A DNA stretch of 64,000 nucleotides from Streptomyces sp. NBC_01210 (GTDB lineage: Bacteria; Actinomycetota; Actinomycetes; Streptomycetales; Streptomycetaceae), in contig NZ_CP108549.1 of NCBI RefSeq assembly GCF_036010325.1, positions 3,100,001-3,164,000 on the forward strand. The letters are read 5' to 3'. Below, one piece after another: positions 1 through 9,442 of the stretch (position 1 is the first letter of the stretch; every line of letters begins with the position of its first letter). The notes beneath the pieces are model-generated. The model made no database searches and had not been told where the DNA came from. It saw nothing but the letters and a program-made list of their open reading frames with translations. The position numbers and the translations under genes are program-made.

Positions 1-1
1 T

Positions 2-2233
2 GAGACCATGCGGCGATTTCCTCAGCTCGCAGTGGCATTGCCCTACCCTTTCGGCTCCGCCTCCGTACCGGTCACGGCGGGGCAGGAGACCTTTGGGTCC
101 ATGGCCGTGGTGTGGGCAGCCAGGGCCGACGGAAAAGGGCTGTCCAAGTCGCAGCGACGGCAGTTGCGCACCGCGGCCGGCCGCCTCGGCGTATCGCTCG
201 CCGAGCTGACCGCGCGCGGCGCCGACGTCGGGTGCGACATGGAGACCGTTCCGGTGGAGGTCCCGGTACCTTCCGCCTCGGCGCTACGGGTAGGCCTGTT
301 CGACTGGAACCTCGACACCGGAGCCCTCGAAGCCGATGCCACGTTGTGTGCGATCTTCGGCCTCGCCCCGGACGAGTACGACGGACGAGCGGCCACGCTG
401 GCGGCCCAGGTGCACCTCGCGGACCGTCCCGGTTTCCGGGCTGCCGCCCGTACCGCGGTCGAGGAGGGCCGCGTCCTCGCCCGGGACATGCGCGTGCCGG
501 AGAAGGGCGGCGGTCACCGCACCATCGGGCTGTGGGGCCGGGTACCCGGGACCGCCGCCGGCCGGGAGGCGCGGCCCCATCTGGTGGGCGGGGTCCTTGA
601 CCTCGGGGCCGGTACGGCCGCCGTCGCGGCGATCGAACGTCTCACGGACGGCTTCTTCTCGCTCGACCGAGAGGGTCGTGTGACCTACGCCAACCACACT
701 CTGGTGCGGTTGCTGCGCGTACGCAGGGAGGATCTGGTGGGCCGACGCCCCTGGGACGTCCTGCCATGGCTGGCCGATCCCGCCTACGAAGACCGTTTCC
801 GGGCCGCCAGGGTCTCCCAACAGCCCGTCTCCTTCCTGGCCCAATCCCCCGACCAGTGGCTTGTGTTCTCGCTCCGCCCGGATGCGCAGGGCATGACCGG
901 CTGGGCAGCGCCGGCCGGACAGCCGGTCCCGGCCGAGGCCGAGCCCGGAGCACCCCCCGCGGAGCCAGGAGGGGCCGCCCCGTCCTCGTCGCGGCCCGCC
1001 CCGACGCGCCTGGGCGCCATCTATCGCGTCCTTCAGATGAGCAGCGCCCTGACCGAGGCGGTCACCGCCCGCGAAGTGTGCGATGTCGTCGCCGACCAGC
1101 TCCTGCCCGCCGTCGGCGGTCATCGACTGGCGATATACGTGGTGCACGAGGGGCACCTGCGCCTGCTGTCGCAGCGTGGCTACCGCGAGAGCTTTCTGGA
1201 GCGGTTCGAGGGCAGGTCGCTGCATCACGGCCGGGGACCCCTGACCGGGGCGCTGACCTCCGGGGCCCCGCTGTTCATCGAATCACGGGAAGAGTTCTTG
1301 CGGGCCTATCCCGAGCTCCACGCCGAGTCCAGCTCCATTGTGTTCCTGCCCCTGATCGCCTCCAGCCGCCCCGTGGGTGCCTGCATCCTGGGCTTCGACG
1401 AGGCCCATCGGTTCTCCGACGAGGAACGAAGCCTCCTCACCGCGCTGAGCGGGCTGATCGCCCAGGCACTGGAACGAGCCAGGCTCTACGACGCCGAATT
1501 CACCCTCGCCCGGGGCCTGCAGAACGCGCTGCTTCCGCACCGACTGCCCACACTGCCGGGTATCCGCGTCACCGGCCGGTATCTGCCCGGTACCCGCGGG
1601 ATGGACATCGGCGGCGACTGGTACGACGTGATCCCCACCGACCGCGGCGTCGTGCTGGTCGTCGGAGACGTCGAGGGCCACAACGTCGCCGCCGCAGCCA
1701 CCATGGGCCAGTTGCGAAGCGCGGTACGGGCCTTCGCGTCCGCAGGCCACCGACCGAGCGATGTGATCGCCAGTACCAACCGGCTGCTCCTCGACCTCGA
1801 CCCCGGGCTCCTCGCCAGCTGCTGCTACGTCCTCCTCGACCCGGGTCCGGGAGTCGCGCGCGTGGTCCGCGCGGGCCACTGCCCGCCCCTGCTGCGCCGG
1901 CCCGACGGACACACCGAGATCCTGGATCTGCCGGGCGGTCCGCTACTCGGAGTGGAGCGCGCCGCCGACTACCCGGAATCGGAGCTGACTCTCCTGCCCG
2001 GCTCGGTTCTGGCCCTCTATACGGACGGACTGATCGAGTCACGCGAGTCCGACATCGGTGTGGGTTTGGACAGGCTGCGGACCTCGCTGGCCCATGCCGG
2101 TGCGGGTTCCCTGGAAGAACTGGCCGACGCACTCCTGCGGGACGCCCGCCAGTCCCCGAACCGGATGGACGACATCGCGCTGCTCCTCACCATGTACACC
2201 CACACCTCGCGGCCCACGCCCCCCGCCGGGTGA
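2..2233 (+). CDS. PAS/GAF-domain PP2C (SpoIIE-type) phosphatase, 5' truncated by window edge
   Basis: The frame is open to the left edge and the first residues after the ATG at 8 read like the end of a GAF domain, so the true start lies outside the window. Counted from that ATG: end of a GAF domain (about 1-75), PAS (about 92-205), a second PAS (about 208-290), a Pro/Ala-rich linker, a second GAF (about 335-500) and a C-terminal SpoIIE/PP2C phosphatase (about 510-735). The metal-binding signatures DIGGDWYDV and VVGDVEGHN are intact. Family knowledge: such cytoplasmic phosphatases dephosphorylate anti-anti-sigma factors in partner-switching networks, here gated by PAS/GAF sensing. Partner and ligand are not visible. 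Domain calls are firm; the role is inference. Confidence 0.9.
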   Translation, partial: ETMRRFPQLAVALPYPFGSASVPVTAGQETFGSMAVVWAARADGKGLSKSQRRQLRTAAGRLGVSLAELTARGADVGCDMETVPVEVPVPSASALRVGLFDWNLDTGALEADATLCAIFGLAPDEYDGRAATLAAQVHLADRPGFRAAARTAVEEGRVLARDMRVPEKGGGHRTIGLWGRVPGTAAGREARPHLVGGVLDLGAGTAAVAAIERLTDGFFSLDREGRVTYANHTLVRLLRVRREDLVGRRPWDVLPWLADPAYEDRFRAARVSQQPVSFLAQSPDQWLVFSLRPDAQGMTGWAAPAGQPVPAEAEPGAPPAEPGGAAPSSSRPAPTRLGAIYRVLQMSSALTEAVTAREVCDVVADQLLPAVGGHRLAIYVVHEGHLRLLSQRGYRESFLERFEGRSLHHGRGPLTGALTSGAPLFIESREEFLRAYPELHAESSSIVFLPLIASSRPVGACILGFDEAHRFSDEERSLLTALSGLIAQALERARLYDAEFTLARGLQNALLPHRLPTLPGIRVTGRYLPGTRGMDIGGDWYDVIPTDRGVVLVVGDVEGHNVAAAATMGQLRSAVRAFASAGHRPSDVIASTNRLLLDLDPGLLASCCYVLLDPGPGVARVVRAGHCPPLLRRPDGHTEILDLPGGPLLGVERAADYPESELTLLPGSVLALYTDGLIESRESDIGVGLDRLRTSLAHAGAGSLEELADALLRDARQSPNRMDDIALLLTMYTHTSRPTPPAG

Positions 2234-2277
2234 GCAGAAGCGGGCACCAGACCCCCCCCTCGGCCCCGTCCTCGTCA

Positions 2278-3114
2278 TCAGAGCCGCCGGTTGGACCGCC
2301 TTCGCCGAGGGTGTCCGGCGCCGGGCGGCGTCATCTCCGCGTCCTTGTTGATGGCGCGGGCCAGGATGATCCCGATGAAGATCAGCCCGACGCCGAACCA
2401 GGACGCCGCGGCGTCGAAGATCAGGGAGACGACGCCCACCGGGATGATCAGGCCCGCCAGCGGGATCAGCAGGTTGCGCACCGGCGGGGGCTCACCGGTG
2501 CCGTTCCGGCTGCGGACGACCTGTGGGTACCACTCGGTGAAGCTCAGCGCGGTGACGATCGCCCCGATCTGGATGATCCACGCGGTCCAGAGGTTGTCCG
2601 CGTTGTGCAGGACAAGGTCGCCGAAGCCGCCCGCGACGGCCGCCACGAGGAAGGCCGTGCCCCAGACGCCGGTGATCACATAGTTGATACGGAGGAACTC
2701 CCGCGACCTCCAGTACTCCGGGCTGACCCGTTCCCGTCCGTACTGCACCGTGAAGGGCACCCGTACGGCCATGGAGCCGAAGGCGATGACCACCAGCGCG
2801 AGGTTGGAGATCTCGCCCGCATACGTCTCCAGCCATGTGTGGGTGCCCGGCGAGGAGGCGGCTCCGACGGCGGTCAGTACGGCGAAGAAGACGACGTCCG
2901 ACACCTCGAGGATCTTGAGCGAGGTGCCGCGGTAGAGCATCCGCGCCGCGATGAGGAGCGCCACCGACACCGCGAGGGCGAGGCCCACCGCCAGTTCGAA
3001 GCGGCCCGGTCCGACCAGGACCGAGAAGATGATCCACGGGGACATCGCGACGATCGGGCTCTCGAGCGCGGCGGCGAGACGGCCGCCGGGTGCCGTGCCT
3101 GCGACAGCTTTCAT
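2278..3114 (-). CDS. Multi-pass integral membrane protein of unknown function
   Basis: 278 residues with about seven hydrophobic segments (for example SPWIIFSVLVG near the N-terminus, ISNLALVVIAFGSMAV in the middle, LLIPLAGLIIPVGVVSLIF near the end) and a short basic C-terminal tail. It starts at ATG 3114 and converges on the upstream phosphatase gene, ending 44 bases from its stop. I do not recognise a named family. The conserved-looking loop SPEYWRSREFLRINY between helices could be a functional site. It is a plasma-membrane protein; no transport or catalytic motif is evident. Confidence 0.75.
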   Translation of the reverse strand: MKAVAGTAPGGRLAAALESPIVAMSPWIIFSVLVGPGRFELAVGLALAVSVALLIAARMLYRGTSLKILEVSDVVFFAVLTAVGAASSPGTHTWLETYAGEISNLALVVIAFGSMAVRVPFTVQYGRERVSPEYWRSREFLRINYVITGVWGTAFLVAAVAGGFGDLVLHNADNLWTAWIIQIGAIVTALSFTEWYPQVVRSRNGTGEPPPVRNLLIPLAGLIIPVGVVSLIFDAAASWFGVGLIFIGIILARAINKDAEMTPPGAGHPRRRRSNRRL

Positions 3115-3190
3115 TGCGGGGGCCCCTTCGCCGGGCAGATCCTCCTGGTTTTCCAGGGTGCGGCCAGATCCCCCGCCGCGCTACAGGGGT

Positions 3191-3420
3191 TCAGATGTCG
3201 CGCGGGGCGTCGACGATCTGGGACAGCGCCACCGTCAGCGCGTTCTCGCGGGTGAAGACATCCACCGCGCCGAGGCGGCCCAGCCATTTGCGGTGCATGG
3301 CGGCCTCGACCTTGTCGGCGACGGCCGATACAGGTGTCCAGGTCCAAACGGGCGAGCTGGTCGTGGGCCCGCAGGACGCCGGGGACGGGGCCCTGCGGGC
3401 GGCCCGCGAGCGGGAGGTTA
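3191..3420 (-). pseudogene. Possible decayed 3' fragment of an unidentified gene
   Basis: Bases 3115-3611 hold no convincing intact gene. On the minus strand a frame ending at the TGA at 3191-3193 reads as ordinary protein (VADKVEAAMHRKWLGRL, DVFTRENALTVALSQIV). Upstream it loses coding character, and plausible text (GVLRAHDQLARLDLDT) continues in another frame near 3340-3410. This suggests a C-terminal remnant with a frameshift and no start. The family was not recognised. Low confidence. Confidence 0.3.
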
Positions 3421-3611
3421 GGGTTTCCTTACCCCGCCCCCTCCCGGGTGCCGGGTCATAGATCAGGCTTATGGGTTCATAGGTACAGGGCGGGTACCGC
3501 GGTGGGAGCGCCGTTGCCAGGGTGGCGTAGGAGAGTCGGCTCGCTCCGCACGCGCCGGGCCGTCTCACTCACCGGGTCACGCCCCGTGGACCTCGTTCGA
3601 AGGGAACATTC

Positions 3612-4973
3612 ATGCCCCGCCCTCTGCGGATCGCGATCGTCGGTGCCGGCCCCGCCGGGATTTACGCCGCCGACGCACTGCTGAAGTCCGAGGCCGCAGT
3701 CGAGCCCGGCGTCTCCATCGACCTCTTCGAGCGGATGCCCGCGCCGTTCGGCCTGATCCGGTACGGCGTCGCGCCCGACCACCCGCGGATCAAGGGCATC
3801 GTCACCGCCCTGCACCAGGTCCTGGACAAGCCGCAGATACGTCTCTTCGGAAATGTCGACTACCCGAGCGACATCGGCCTGGACGATCTGCGCGAGTTCT
3901 ACGACGCGGTGATCTTCTCCACCGGCGCGGACGCGGACCGGGCCCTGGACATCCCCGGCATCGAGCTGGACGGCTCGTACGGAGCCGCAGACTTCGTGTC
4001 CTGGTACGACGGCCACCCGGACGTGCCGCGCACCTGGCCGCTGGACGCGGAGAAGGTGGCCGTGCTCGGCGTCGGCAATGTCGCCCTGGATGTGGCCCGT
4101 ATCCTCGCGAAGACCGCGGACGAGCTGCTGCCGACCGAGATCCCGCCGAATGTGTACGACGGCCTCGCCGCCAACAAGGCCCTCGAGGTGCATGTGTTCG
4201 GGCGGCGAGGCCCCGCGCAGGCCAAGTTCAGCCCGATGGAGCTGCGCGAGCTCGACCACTCCCCGAACATCGAGGTCATCGTCAACCCCGAGGACATCGA
4301 CTACGACGAGGGCAGCATCGCCACCCGCCGGGCCAACAAGCAGGCCGACATGGTCGCGAAGACGCTGGAGAACTGGGCGATCCGGGATGTCGGCGACCGG
4401 CCCCACAAGCTGTTCCTGCACTTCTTCGAGTCCCCGACCGAAGTCGTCGGCGAGGACGGCCGCGTGGTCGGGCTGCGTACGGAGCGCACCCGGCTGGACG
4501 GCACCGGCAATGTCACCGGCACGGGTGAGATGCATACCTGGGACGTGCAGTCGGTCTACCGGGCGGTGGGCTATCTCTCCGACGAACTGCCCAAGCTCCC
4601 CTTCGACTTCCTCACCGGCACGGTCCCGCACGAGGGCGGCCGGGTCATCGAGGGCGGCGAGCACATGCAGTCGACGTACGTAACGGGCTGGATCAAGCGT
4701 GGCCCGGTCGGCCTGATCGGCCACACCAAGGGCGATGCCAACGAGACGGTCGCCAACCTGCTGGACGACCACGGCAATGGCCGCCTGCACACGCCCGTCG
4801 CGCCGGGCCCCGAGGCGGTCGTCAACTTCCTTGAGGGCAGGGGCGTTCGCTACACGACGTGGGAGGGCTGGCACCGCCTGGACGAGGCGGAGCGCGCGCT
4901 GGGTGCGGCGGAAGGCCGCGAGCGCGTGAAGATCGTCGACCGCGAGGGCATGCTGCGGTCGAGCGAGGCGTAG
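3612..4973 (+). CDS. fprA: FprA-type ferredoxin/flavodoxin-NADP(+) reductase
   Basis: 453 residues, the usual length for the adrenodoxin-reductase-like FprA family. It has an N-terminal FAD-binding GxGxxG (VGAGPAGIYAAD, about 10-21), the family signature PFGLIRYGVAPDHP (about 46-59), an NADP-binding Rossmann motif GVGNVALDVARIL (about 155) and GRRGPAQAKFSP. It transfers electrons between NADPH and ferredoxins in the cytoplasm and is often a partner of cytochromes P450. Start: ATG 3612 preceded by GAAGGGAAC. It converges on the two-component operon, with a repeat element between. No P450 or ferredoxin gene is adjacent. Confidence 0.93.
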   Translation: MPRPLRIAIVGAGPAGIYAADALLKSEAAVEPGVSIDLFERMPAPFGLIRYGVAPDHPRIKGIVTALHQVLDKPQIRLFGNVDYPSDIGLDDLREFYDAVIFSTGADADRALDIPGIELDGSYGAADFVSWYDGHPDVPRTWPLDAEKVAVLGVGNVALDVARILAKTADELLPTEIPPNVYDGLAANKALEVHVFGRRGPAQAKFSPMELRELDHSPNIEVIVNPEDIDYDEGSIATRRANKQADMVAKTLENWAIRDVGDRPHKLFLHFFESPTEVVGEDGRVVGLRTERTRLDGTGNVTGTGEMHTWDVQSVYRAVGYLSDELPKLPFDFLTGTVPHEGGRVIEGGEHMQSTYVTGWIKRGPVGLIGHTKGDANETVANLLDDHGNGRLHTPVAPGPEAVVNFLEGRGVRYTTWEGWHRLDEAERALGAAEGRERVKIVDREGMLRSSEA

Positions 4974-4975
4974 GC

Positions 4976-5206
4976 CACTGGGGCGCCGCCCCGGACCCCG
5001 CGCCTCAATCGCCGGCGGGGCTGGATCGCCCGGCCCGTTGTCGGGGCTCCGCCCCGGACCCCGTGCCTCAAACGCCGGCGAGGCTGGATTTTCCGCCGGA
5101 CGGGCAGAACCTTCAAGCCCGTCCGGCGATTGAGGACACGCGGCCGAAGGTCGCGTACGGGGCCGGGGCGAAGCCCCCATCCGCGCCGCGGAGCCGCCCC
5201 CCCGGT
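4976..5206. repeat. Gene-end palindromic repeat, locus 1 (FprA/response regulator junction)
   Basis: This intergenic stretch contains two copies of the block GGCTCCGCCCCGGACCCCG followed by CCTCAATCGCCGG-like sequence. A hairpin core follows, in which CGCCGGACGGGC and GCCCGTCCGGCG are separated by about 11 bases, then GATTGAGG and a closing GGGGCGAAGCCCC. The same modules recur at seven other gene ends here. The genes on both sides converge, so a bidirectional terminator role fits. Confidence 0.8.
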
Positions 5207-5212
5207 CACCGA

Positions 5213-5881
5213 CTACGCGTCGCCCGGGACCACCAGCCCCGACTCGTACGCCACGATCACCAGTTGGGCGCGGTCCCGGGCCCCCAACTTGCCCATGATC
5301 CGGCTGACATGGGTCTTCGCGGTGAGCGGGCTCAGGCCGAGCCTCTCGGCGATCTCGGTGTTGTTCAGGCCCCGGGCCACCAGCGCGAGGACCTGGCGTT
5401 CGCGCTCGGAGAGGCCGTCCGGGCCGCCGGTGGTGGGCGGATCGGACGGGGCGCGCAGCACGCGGGCGATCAGCCTGGACGTGGGGCCCGGGGAGAGCAG
5501 GGACTCCCCCGCCGCCACCGTCCTGATCGCGGCGAGGAGGTCGGCCGGTTTGGTGTCCTTCACCAGGAAGCCGGACGCGCCCGCGCGCAGCGCCTCGACG
5601 ATGTGCTCGTCGGTGTCGTACGTGGTGAGCACCAGGACCTTGACCCCGGCGAGGTCGTCGTCGGCGGCGATCAGGCGGGTCGCTTCGATGCCGTCGAGTT
5701 CGGGCATGCGGATGTCCATGACGACGAGGTCGGCGCGTTCGGTGCGGGCGAGTTCGACGGCCTCGGCGCCGGTGCCCGCCTGGCCGACGACCTCCATGTC
5801 GCGGGCGGACTCGACGAGCATCGCGAAGGCGGCGCGTACGAGCCTCTGGTCGTCGGCGAGCAGTACTCGAATGACGCTCAT
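5213..5881 (-). CDS. NarL/LuxR-family response regulator
   Basis: 222 residues. The receiver domain (1-120) has phospho-acceptor D56 in VVMDIRMPELDG and the acidic pair D10/D11. The C-terminal LuxR-type helix-turn-helix (about 155-215) carries LSERERQVLALVARGLNNTEIAERL. Its ATG overlaps the stop of the upstream histidine kinase by four bases (ATGA), so the two are translationally coupled and form a cognate pair. It probably binds promoters as a phosphorylated dimer. The target is unknown; the MMPL exporter just upstream on the same strand is a candidate. Confidence 0.92.
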   Translation of the reverse strand: MSVIRVLLADDQRLVRAAFAMLVESARDMEVVGQAGTGAEAVELARTERADLVVMDIRMPELDGIEATRLIAADDDLAGVKVLVLTTYDTDEHIVEALRAGASGFLVKDTKPADLLAAIRTVAAGESLLSPGPTSRLIARVLRAPSDPPTTGGPDGLSERERQVLALVARGLNNTEIAERLGLSPLTAKTHVSRIMGKLGARDRAQLVIVAYESGLVVPGDA

Positions 5882-7107
5882 GCCAGGGCCTCCGATTGCT
5901 GGAGCGGCAGGGCCGCCGCGACCTCGAACCCGCCGCCGTCGCGCGGGCCGGCTGCCAGTGTCCCCCCGACGCTGCGGGCGCGCTCACGCATCCCGACGAT
6001 GCCGTAGCCGGAGCCTTCGGTGGCGCCGGGGGCGGTGCCGTCGTCGGTGACGGTGACACGGAGGTGGCCGTCGGCGGCGGCGACCGCGACGCGGATGCGG
6101 ACGCCGGGGCCGCCGTGGCGTACGGCATTGGTCAACGACTCCTGCACGATGCGGTACGCGGCGGCCTCGACGGCGGGCGCGATGCGCGTCCGGCCCGTAC
6201 GCACCTCCAGGTCCGCCCTTGCCGCCCGTACGAGACCGGGCAGCGCGGACAGATCGGGCAGAGGGCCGGCGGCGTCCGGGCCGTCCGAGCCGTCCGAGCC
6301 GTCCGCCCTCAACACCTCCAGGGTGGTGCGGAGTTCACCGCGGGCCGTGCGGCAGGTGTCGGTGATGTCGTCGAGGGCCTTGGCGATGGCGGCGCGGTCG
6401 AGCCGGTCGGGATCGACGGTCAGGACATGGGAGGCGACGGACGTCTGCACGCCGATGAGCGTGATGGAGTGGGCGAGGAGATCGTGCAGATCGCGGGCGA
6501 TGCGCAGGCGTTCCTCAGCGACGCGGCGGGCGGCCTCCTCCTCGCGGGTGCGCTCGGCGCGTTCGGCGCGGCCGACGACGGAGGCGATGTAGCGGCGGTA
6601 GGTGCGCACGTCCACTCCGAAGATGAGCACGGCGAGGATCCAGCCGGAGGTGCGCAGTGTCTCCAGGCCCTGGTGGGAGTCGACTTGGAACATCACGGTC
6701 ACCGCGGCGCCGATCACACCGATGCCGATGAGGAGGGTGTGCAGGGGGCGGGCGGTGGCGGCGACGGTGTAGAGGGCGAGCAGCGAGCCGGGGACGGGCG
6801 CGATGTGGGTGTTGTCGGCGGCGTGGTACGGGACGATGCACAGGAGTACGGCGAGCAGGACGGCCATGGGCCGGCTGCGCCGCCAGGCGAGGGCCACGAC
6901 GCTGCCGGCCAGGAGCACCCACCCGAGCGCGTCGGGCCGGCGCCCTGACTGGACGGTGAGCGCGAGCACGAGCGCGAGCGCGCCCACGGCGGCTGCGAGG
7001 ACGGCGTCGTTGCGCGCGCGGTGCGGCGAGGTGAGGGGATCCCGGCTCACGGCGGTGAGGACGCGCTCCCCGAGCCGGGGGCGGGCGGCTGTCTGTGGCT
7101 GCTGCAC
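5878..7107 (-). CDS. HisKA_3-type sensor histidine kinase
   Basis: 409 residues with a GTG start. The N-terminus has about five membrane segments (35-170) in a DUF-type sensor region without a large extracellular loop. The dimerisation/phosphoacceptor motif ERLRIARDLHDLLAHS has H208. The C-terminal HATPase domain has ESLTNAVRHG as N-box and DDGTAPG plus GYGIVGMRERA as G-boxes. This layout is typical of NarL-partner kinases that sense envelope or membrane conditions. Its stop overlaps the response-regulator start (ATGA). A repeat element separates it from the MMPL gene, so co-transcription with that gene is uncertain. Confidence 0.92.
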   Translation of the reverse strand: MQQPQTAARPRLGERVLTAVSRDPLTSPHRARNDAVLAAAVGALALVLALTVQSGRRPDALGWVLLAGSVVALAWRRSRPMAVLLAVLLCIVPYHAADNTHIAPVPGSLLALYTVAATARPLHTLLIGIGVIGAAVTVMFQVDSHQGLETLRTSGWILAVLIFGVDVRTYRRYIASVVGRAERAERTREEEAARRVAEERLRIARDLHDLLAHSITLIGVQTSVASHVLTVDPDRLDRAAIAKALDDITDTCRTARGELRTTLEVLRADGSDGSDGPDAAGPLPDLSALPGLVRAARADLEVRTGRTRIAPAVEAAAYRIVQESLTNAVRHGGPGVRIRVAVAAADGHLRVTVTDDGTAPGATEGSGYGIVGMRERARSVGGTLAAGPRDGGGFEVAAALPLQQSEALA

Positions 7108-7130
7108 GGGTCCATCCTCCGGTAGACGTG

Positions 7131-7276
7131 CTGGGGGCTCCGCCCCGGACCCCGCGCCTCAATCGCCGGTGTGGCCTGAATTTCCGCCGGACGGGCAGAA
7201 CCTTCAAGCTCGTCCGGCGATTGAGGACACGCGGACGAAAGTCGCGTACGGGGCCGGGGCGAAGCCCCCACCGCGG
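7131..7276. repeat. Gene-end palindromic repeat, locus 2 (MMPL/histidine kinase junction)
   Basis: GGGGGCTCCGCCCCGGACC, then CGCCTCAATCGCCGG, then a hairpin core of CCGCCGGACGGGC against GCTCGTCCGGCG, then GATTGAGGACACGCGG and GGGGCGAAGCCCCC. It is nearly colinear with locus 1. It lies between two genes on the same strand, downstream of the MMPL stop and upstream of the kinase start. Confidence 0.8.
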
Positions 7277-7305
7277 GCGACCCGCGCCGCGGCCGCACTT
7301 ACCGC

Positions 7306-9393
7306 TCAGGCCCGGGCCGCCGGTTCTCGGGGGCGTGAGGCGTCCGGCGTCGCAAGGGCGAGGCGTCGGCGCGACAGCCGGCCCGGCCACCAGACCGCCC
7401 GCCCCAGTAGCAGGCTCGCCGACGTCACCAAGTACGTGCGGACCAGGAACGTGTCCAGCAGGACGCCGACCGCGACCACGAAGCCCATCTCGACCATCGC
7501 CACCAGCGGCAGGTTCATCAGCACCGAGAACGTCGCCGCCAGCACGATGCCCGCCGAGGCGATGACGCCGCCCGTCGTGCGCAGCGCCGTCAGTGCCGCG
7601 GCCGCCGGTTCCGCGCCGGAGAGGGACTCCTCACGCATCCGGTGCATCAGGAAGATGCCGTAGTCGACACCGAGCGCCACCAGGAACACGAAGGACAGCA
7701 GTGGCAGCCCGGGGTCGACGCCCGAGAAGCCGAAGACCGGTCCGAAGACCAGCCCGCCCAGGCCCGTCGCCGCGCCCCACACCGCGACCACCGCGACCAC
7801 GAGGATCAGCGGAGCGACGATGCTGCGCAGCAGGGCGATGAGGATCAGCAGGACGGCGGCGAGGACCAGAGGAATGACGATCAGCCGGTCCCGCGCGTTG
7901 GTGTCGTCCAGGTCGAGTTGCTGGGCGCTCGGACCGCCGACGTACGAACCGTCCAGGCCCGCGCGCAGCGCCTTGATCGTCGCGGTCTCGCCGGCCGTCT
8001 CCGGTGCGTCCGTCGCGAAGACGGCGAGCTCGGTCCAGCCGTCCGCGCCGCGCCCCCGTGTCACGGCGGCAACGCCCTCCGTCGTACGGGCCTTCGCCAG
8101 CGCCTCGTCCGCGCCGGACGTGGGTGCGATCACGCTGATCGGCTGGCTGCTGCGGTCCGGATACGCGTCCGCCAGCGTCCGCATCGCGGACACCGACTCG
8201 GGTCGGTCGGTGAAGCTGTCCTCCTGCTTGAGCGTGCCCGGCAGACCGAACGCGCCGAGTGCCAGCGCCCCGAGCAGCACCGCCCCTGAGGCAAGCACGG
8301 CGACCGGCCTGCGCCCCGCCGAGCTGCCCATCGCGGCGAAGAGCGAGCGGCGCTGCTTCGGCTCGCTCCCGTACGCCGGCACCAGCGGCCAGAACACCTG
8401 GCGGCCGAGCAGCACAAGTACCGCCGGAAGCAGTGTCAGCATCGCCGCCAGCGCACACACCACGCCCACCGCGCCGACCGGACCGAGCCCGCGCGCGCTG
8501 TTGAGGTCGGCGGCCAGCAGGCACAGCAGTCCGGCGGCGACGGTCCCGGACGAGGCGAGGACGGCGGGCCCGCAGCCGCGCAGAGCGGCGCGCATCGCGT
8601 CGTACGGCTGCGCGGCGCGGCGCAGCTCCTCGCGGTACCGGGCGACGAGCAACAGCGCGTAGTCGGTGCCCGCGCCGAAGACGAGGACGGTCATGATCCC
8701 GGCGCTCTGGCTGGTGACCGTCAGGCCGAAGCCCTGGACGAGGCCGTAGATCACGGCCCTGGTGGTGAGCGCGGCGACGCCGACGACGAGCAGCGGGACC
8801 AGCCACAGGAACGGGCTGCGGTAGGTGAGGATCAGCAGGACCGCGACGACGAGCACGGTCGCGATCATCAGCGTGCCGTCGATGGAGTCGAAGACCTTGG
8901 TCATGTCGGTCTGCAGGGCACTGGGCCCGCCGACGTCGACGCTCAGCCCGTCGGCGCCGCCCACGGCCTCCCGTACGTCTTCGACGAAGGCGGTACGCGC
9001 CTCCTCGTCGTCACCGGGCCCGGTGGTCGACACCGGGAACATCAGCGTCGTGCCGTCCTTGGACGGGACGCCGACGGGCCGCTGCCCGCCGGTGAGTTGA
9101 TGGGTGGAGGCGATCTCGGCGACCTGCCGGTCCGCCGTGGCACGGTCGGCGGCCGTCAGCCCGCCGTCCCGGTGGTACACGAGGACGAGCTCGGTGGACT
9201 CGCCGCCGGGCAGCTTCTGCTGGATCTTCGCGACCTGGGTGGAGTCCGCGTCCGCCGGCAGATAGTCCACGACGTTGTCGCGCTGTACGTCGCCCAGCTT
9301 GCCCGCGAACGGGCCGGCGAGCGCGATGACGGCGATCCAGAACGCCAGCACCGCCCACGGCACGGCACGACGACGTCTGTTCACGGGCCCCAT
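7306..9393 (-). CDS. MMPL-family (RND superfamily) membrane exporter
   Basis: 695 residues, typical of actinobacterial MMPL proteins. There is one N-terminal helix (VLAFWIAVIALAGPF), an extracellular domain (about 35-165), five helices, then a second helix-domain-five-helix repeat, about twelve helices in all. Motifs GAGTDYALLLVARYREEL and LGVDYGIFLMHRMREESL in the two halves correspond to the proton-relay Asp/Tyr helices of the family. Known members export lipids, siderophores or drugs; the substrate here is unknown. It lies upstream of a two-component operon on the same strand. Two near-palindromes lie in its upstream region (see 9443-9538). Confidence 0.9.
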   Translation of the reverse strand: MGPVNRRRRAVPWAVLAFWIAVIALAGPFAGKLGDVQRDNVVDYLPADADSTQVAKIQQKLPGGESTELVLVYHRDGGLTAADRATADRQVAEIASTHQLTGGQRPVGVPSKDGTTLMFPVSTTGPGDDEEARTAFVEDVREAVGGADGLSVDVGGPSALQTDMTKVFDSIDGTLMIATVLVVAVLLILTYRSPFLWLVPLLVVGVAALTTRAVIYGLVQGFGLTVTSQSAGIMTVLVFGAGTDYALLLVARYREELRRAAQPYDAMRAALRGCGPAVLASSGTVAAGLLCLLAADLNSARGLGPVGAVGVVCALAAMLTLLPAVLVLLGRQVFWPLVPAYGSEPKQRRSLFAAMGSSAGRRPVAVLASGAVLLGALALGAFGLPGTLKQEDSFTDRPESVSAMRTLADAYPDRSSQPISVIAPTSGADEALAKARTTEGVAAVTRGRGADGWTELAVFATDAPETAGETATIKALRAGLDGSYVGGPSAQQLDLDDTNARDRLIVIPLVLAAVLLILIALLRSIVAPLILVVAVVAVWGAATGLGGLVFGPVFGFSGVDPGLPLLSFVFLVALGVDYGIFLMHRMREESLSGAEPAAAALTALRTTGGVIASAGIVLAATFSVLMNLPLVAMVEMGFVVAVGVLLDTFLVRTYLVTSASLLLGRAVWWPGRLSRRRLALATPDASRPREPAARA

Positions 9394-9442
9394 GGATGTC
9401 TCCCCTTCGTCACTGGCGTCCGGTGTCGGACTCCGTGACCAG

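Noticed and set aside
3477..6128. 883-codon minus-strand frame over fprA and the response regulator
   Set aside because: Composition is Arg/Pro/His-rich without any family motif, and it lies opposite or out of frame with genes carrying clear signatures; a GC-bias artefact.
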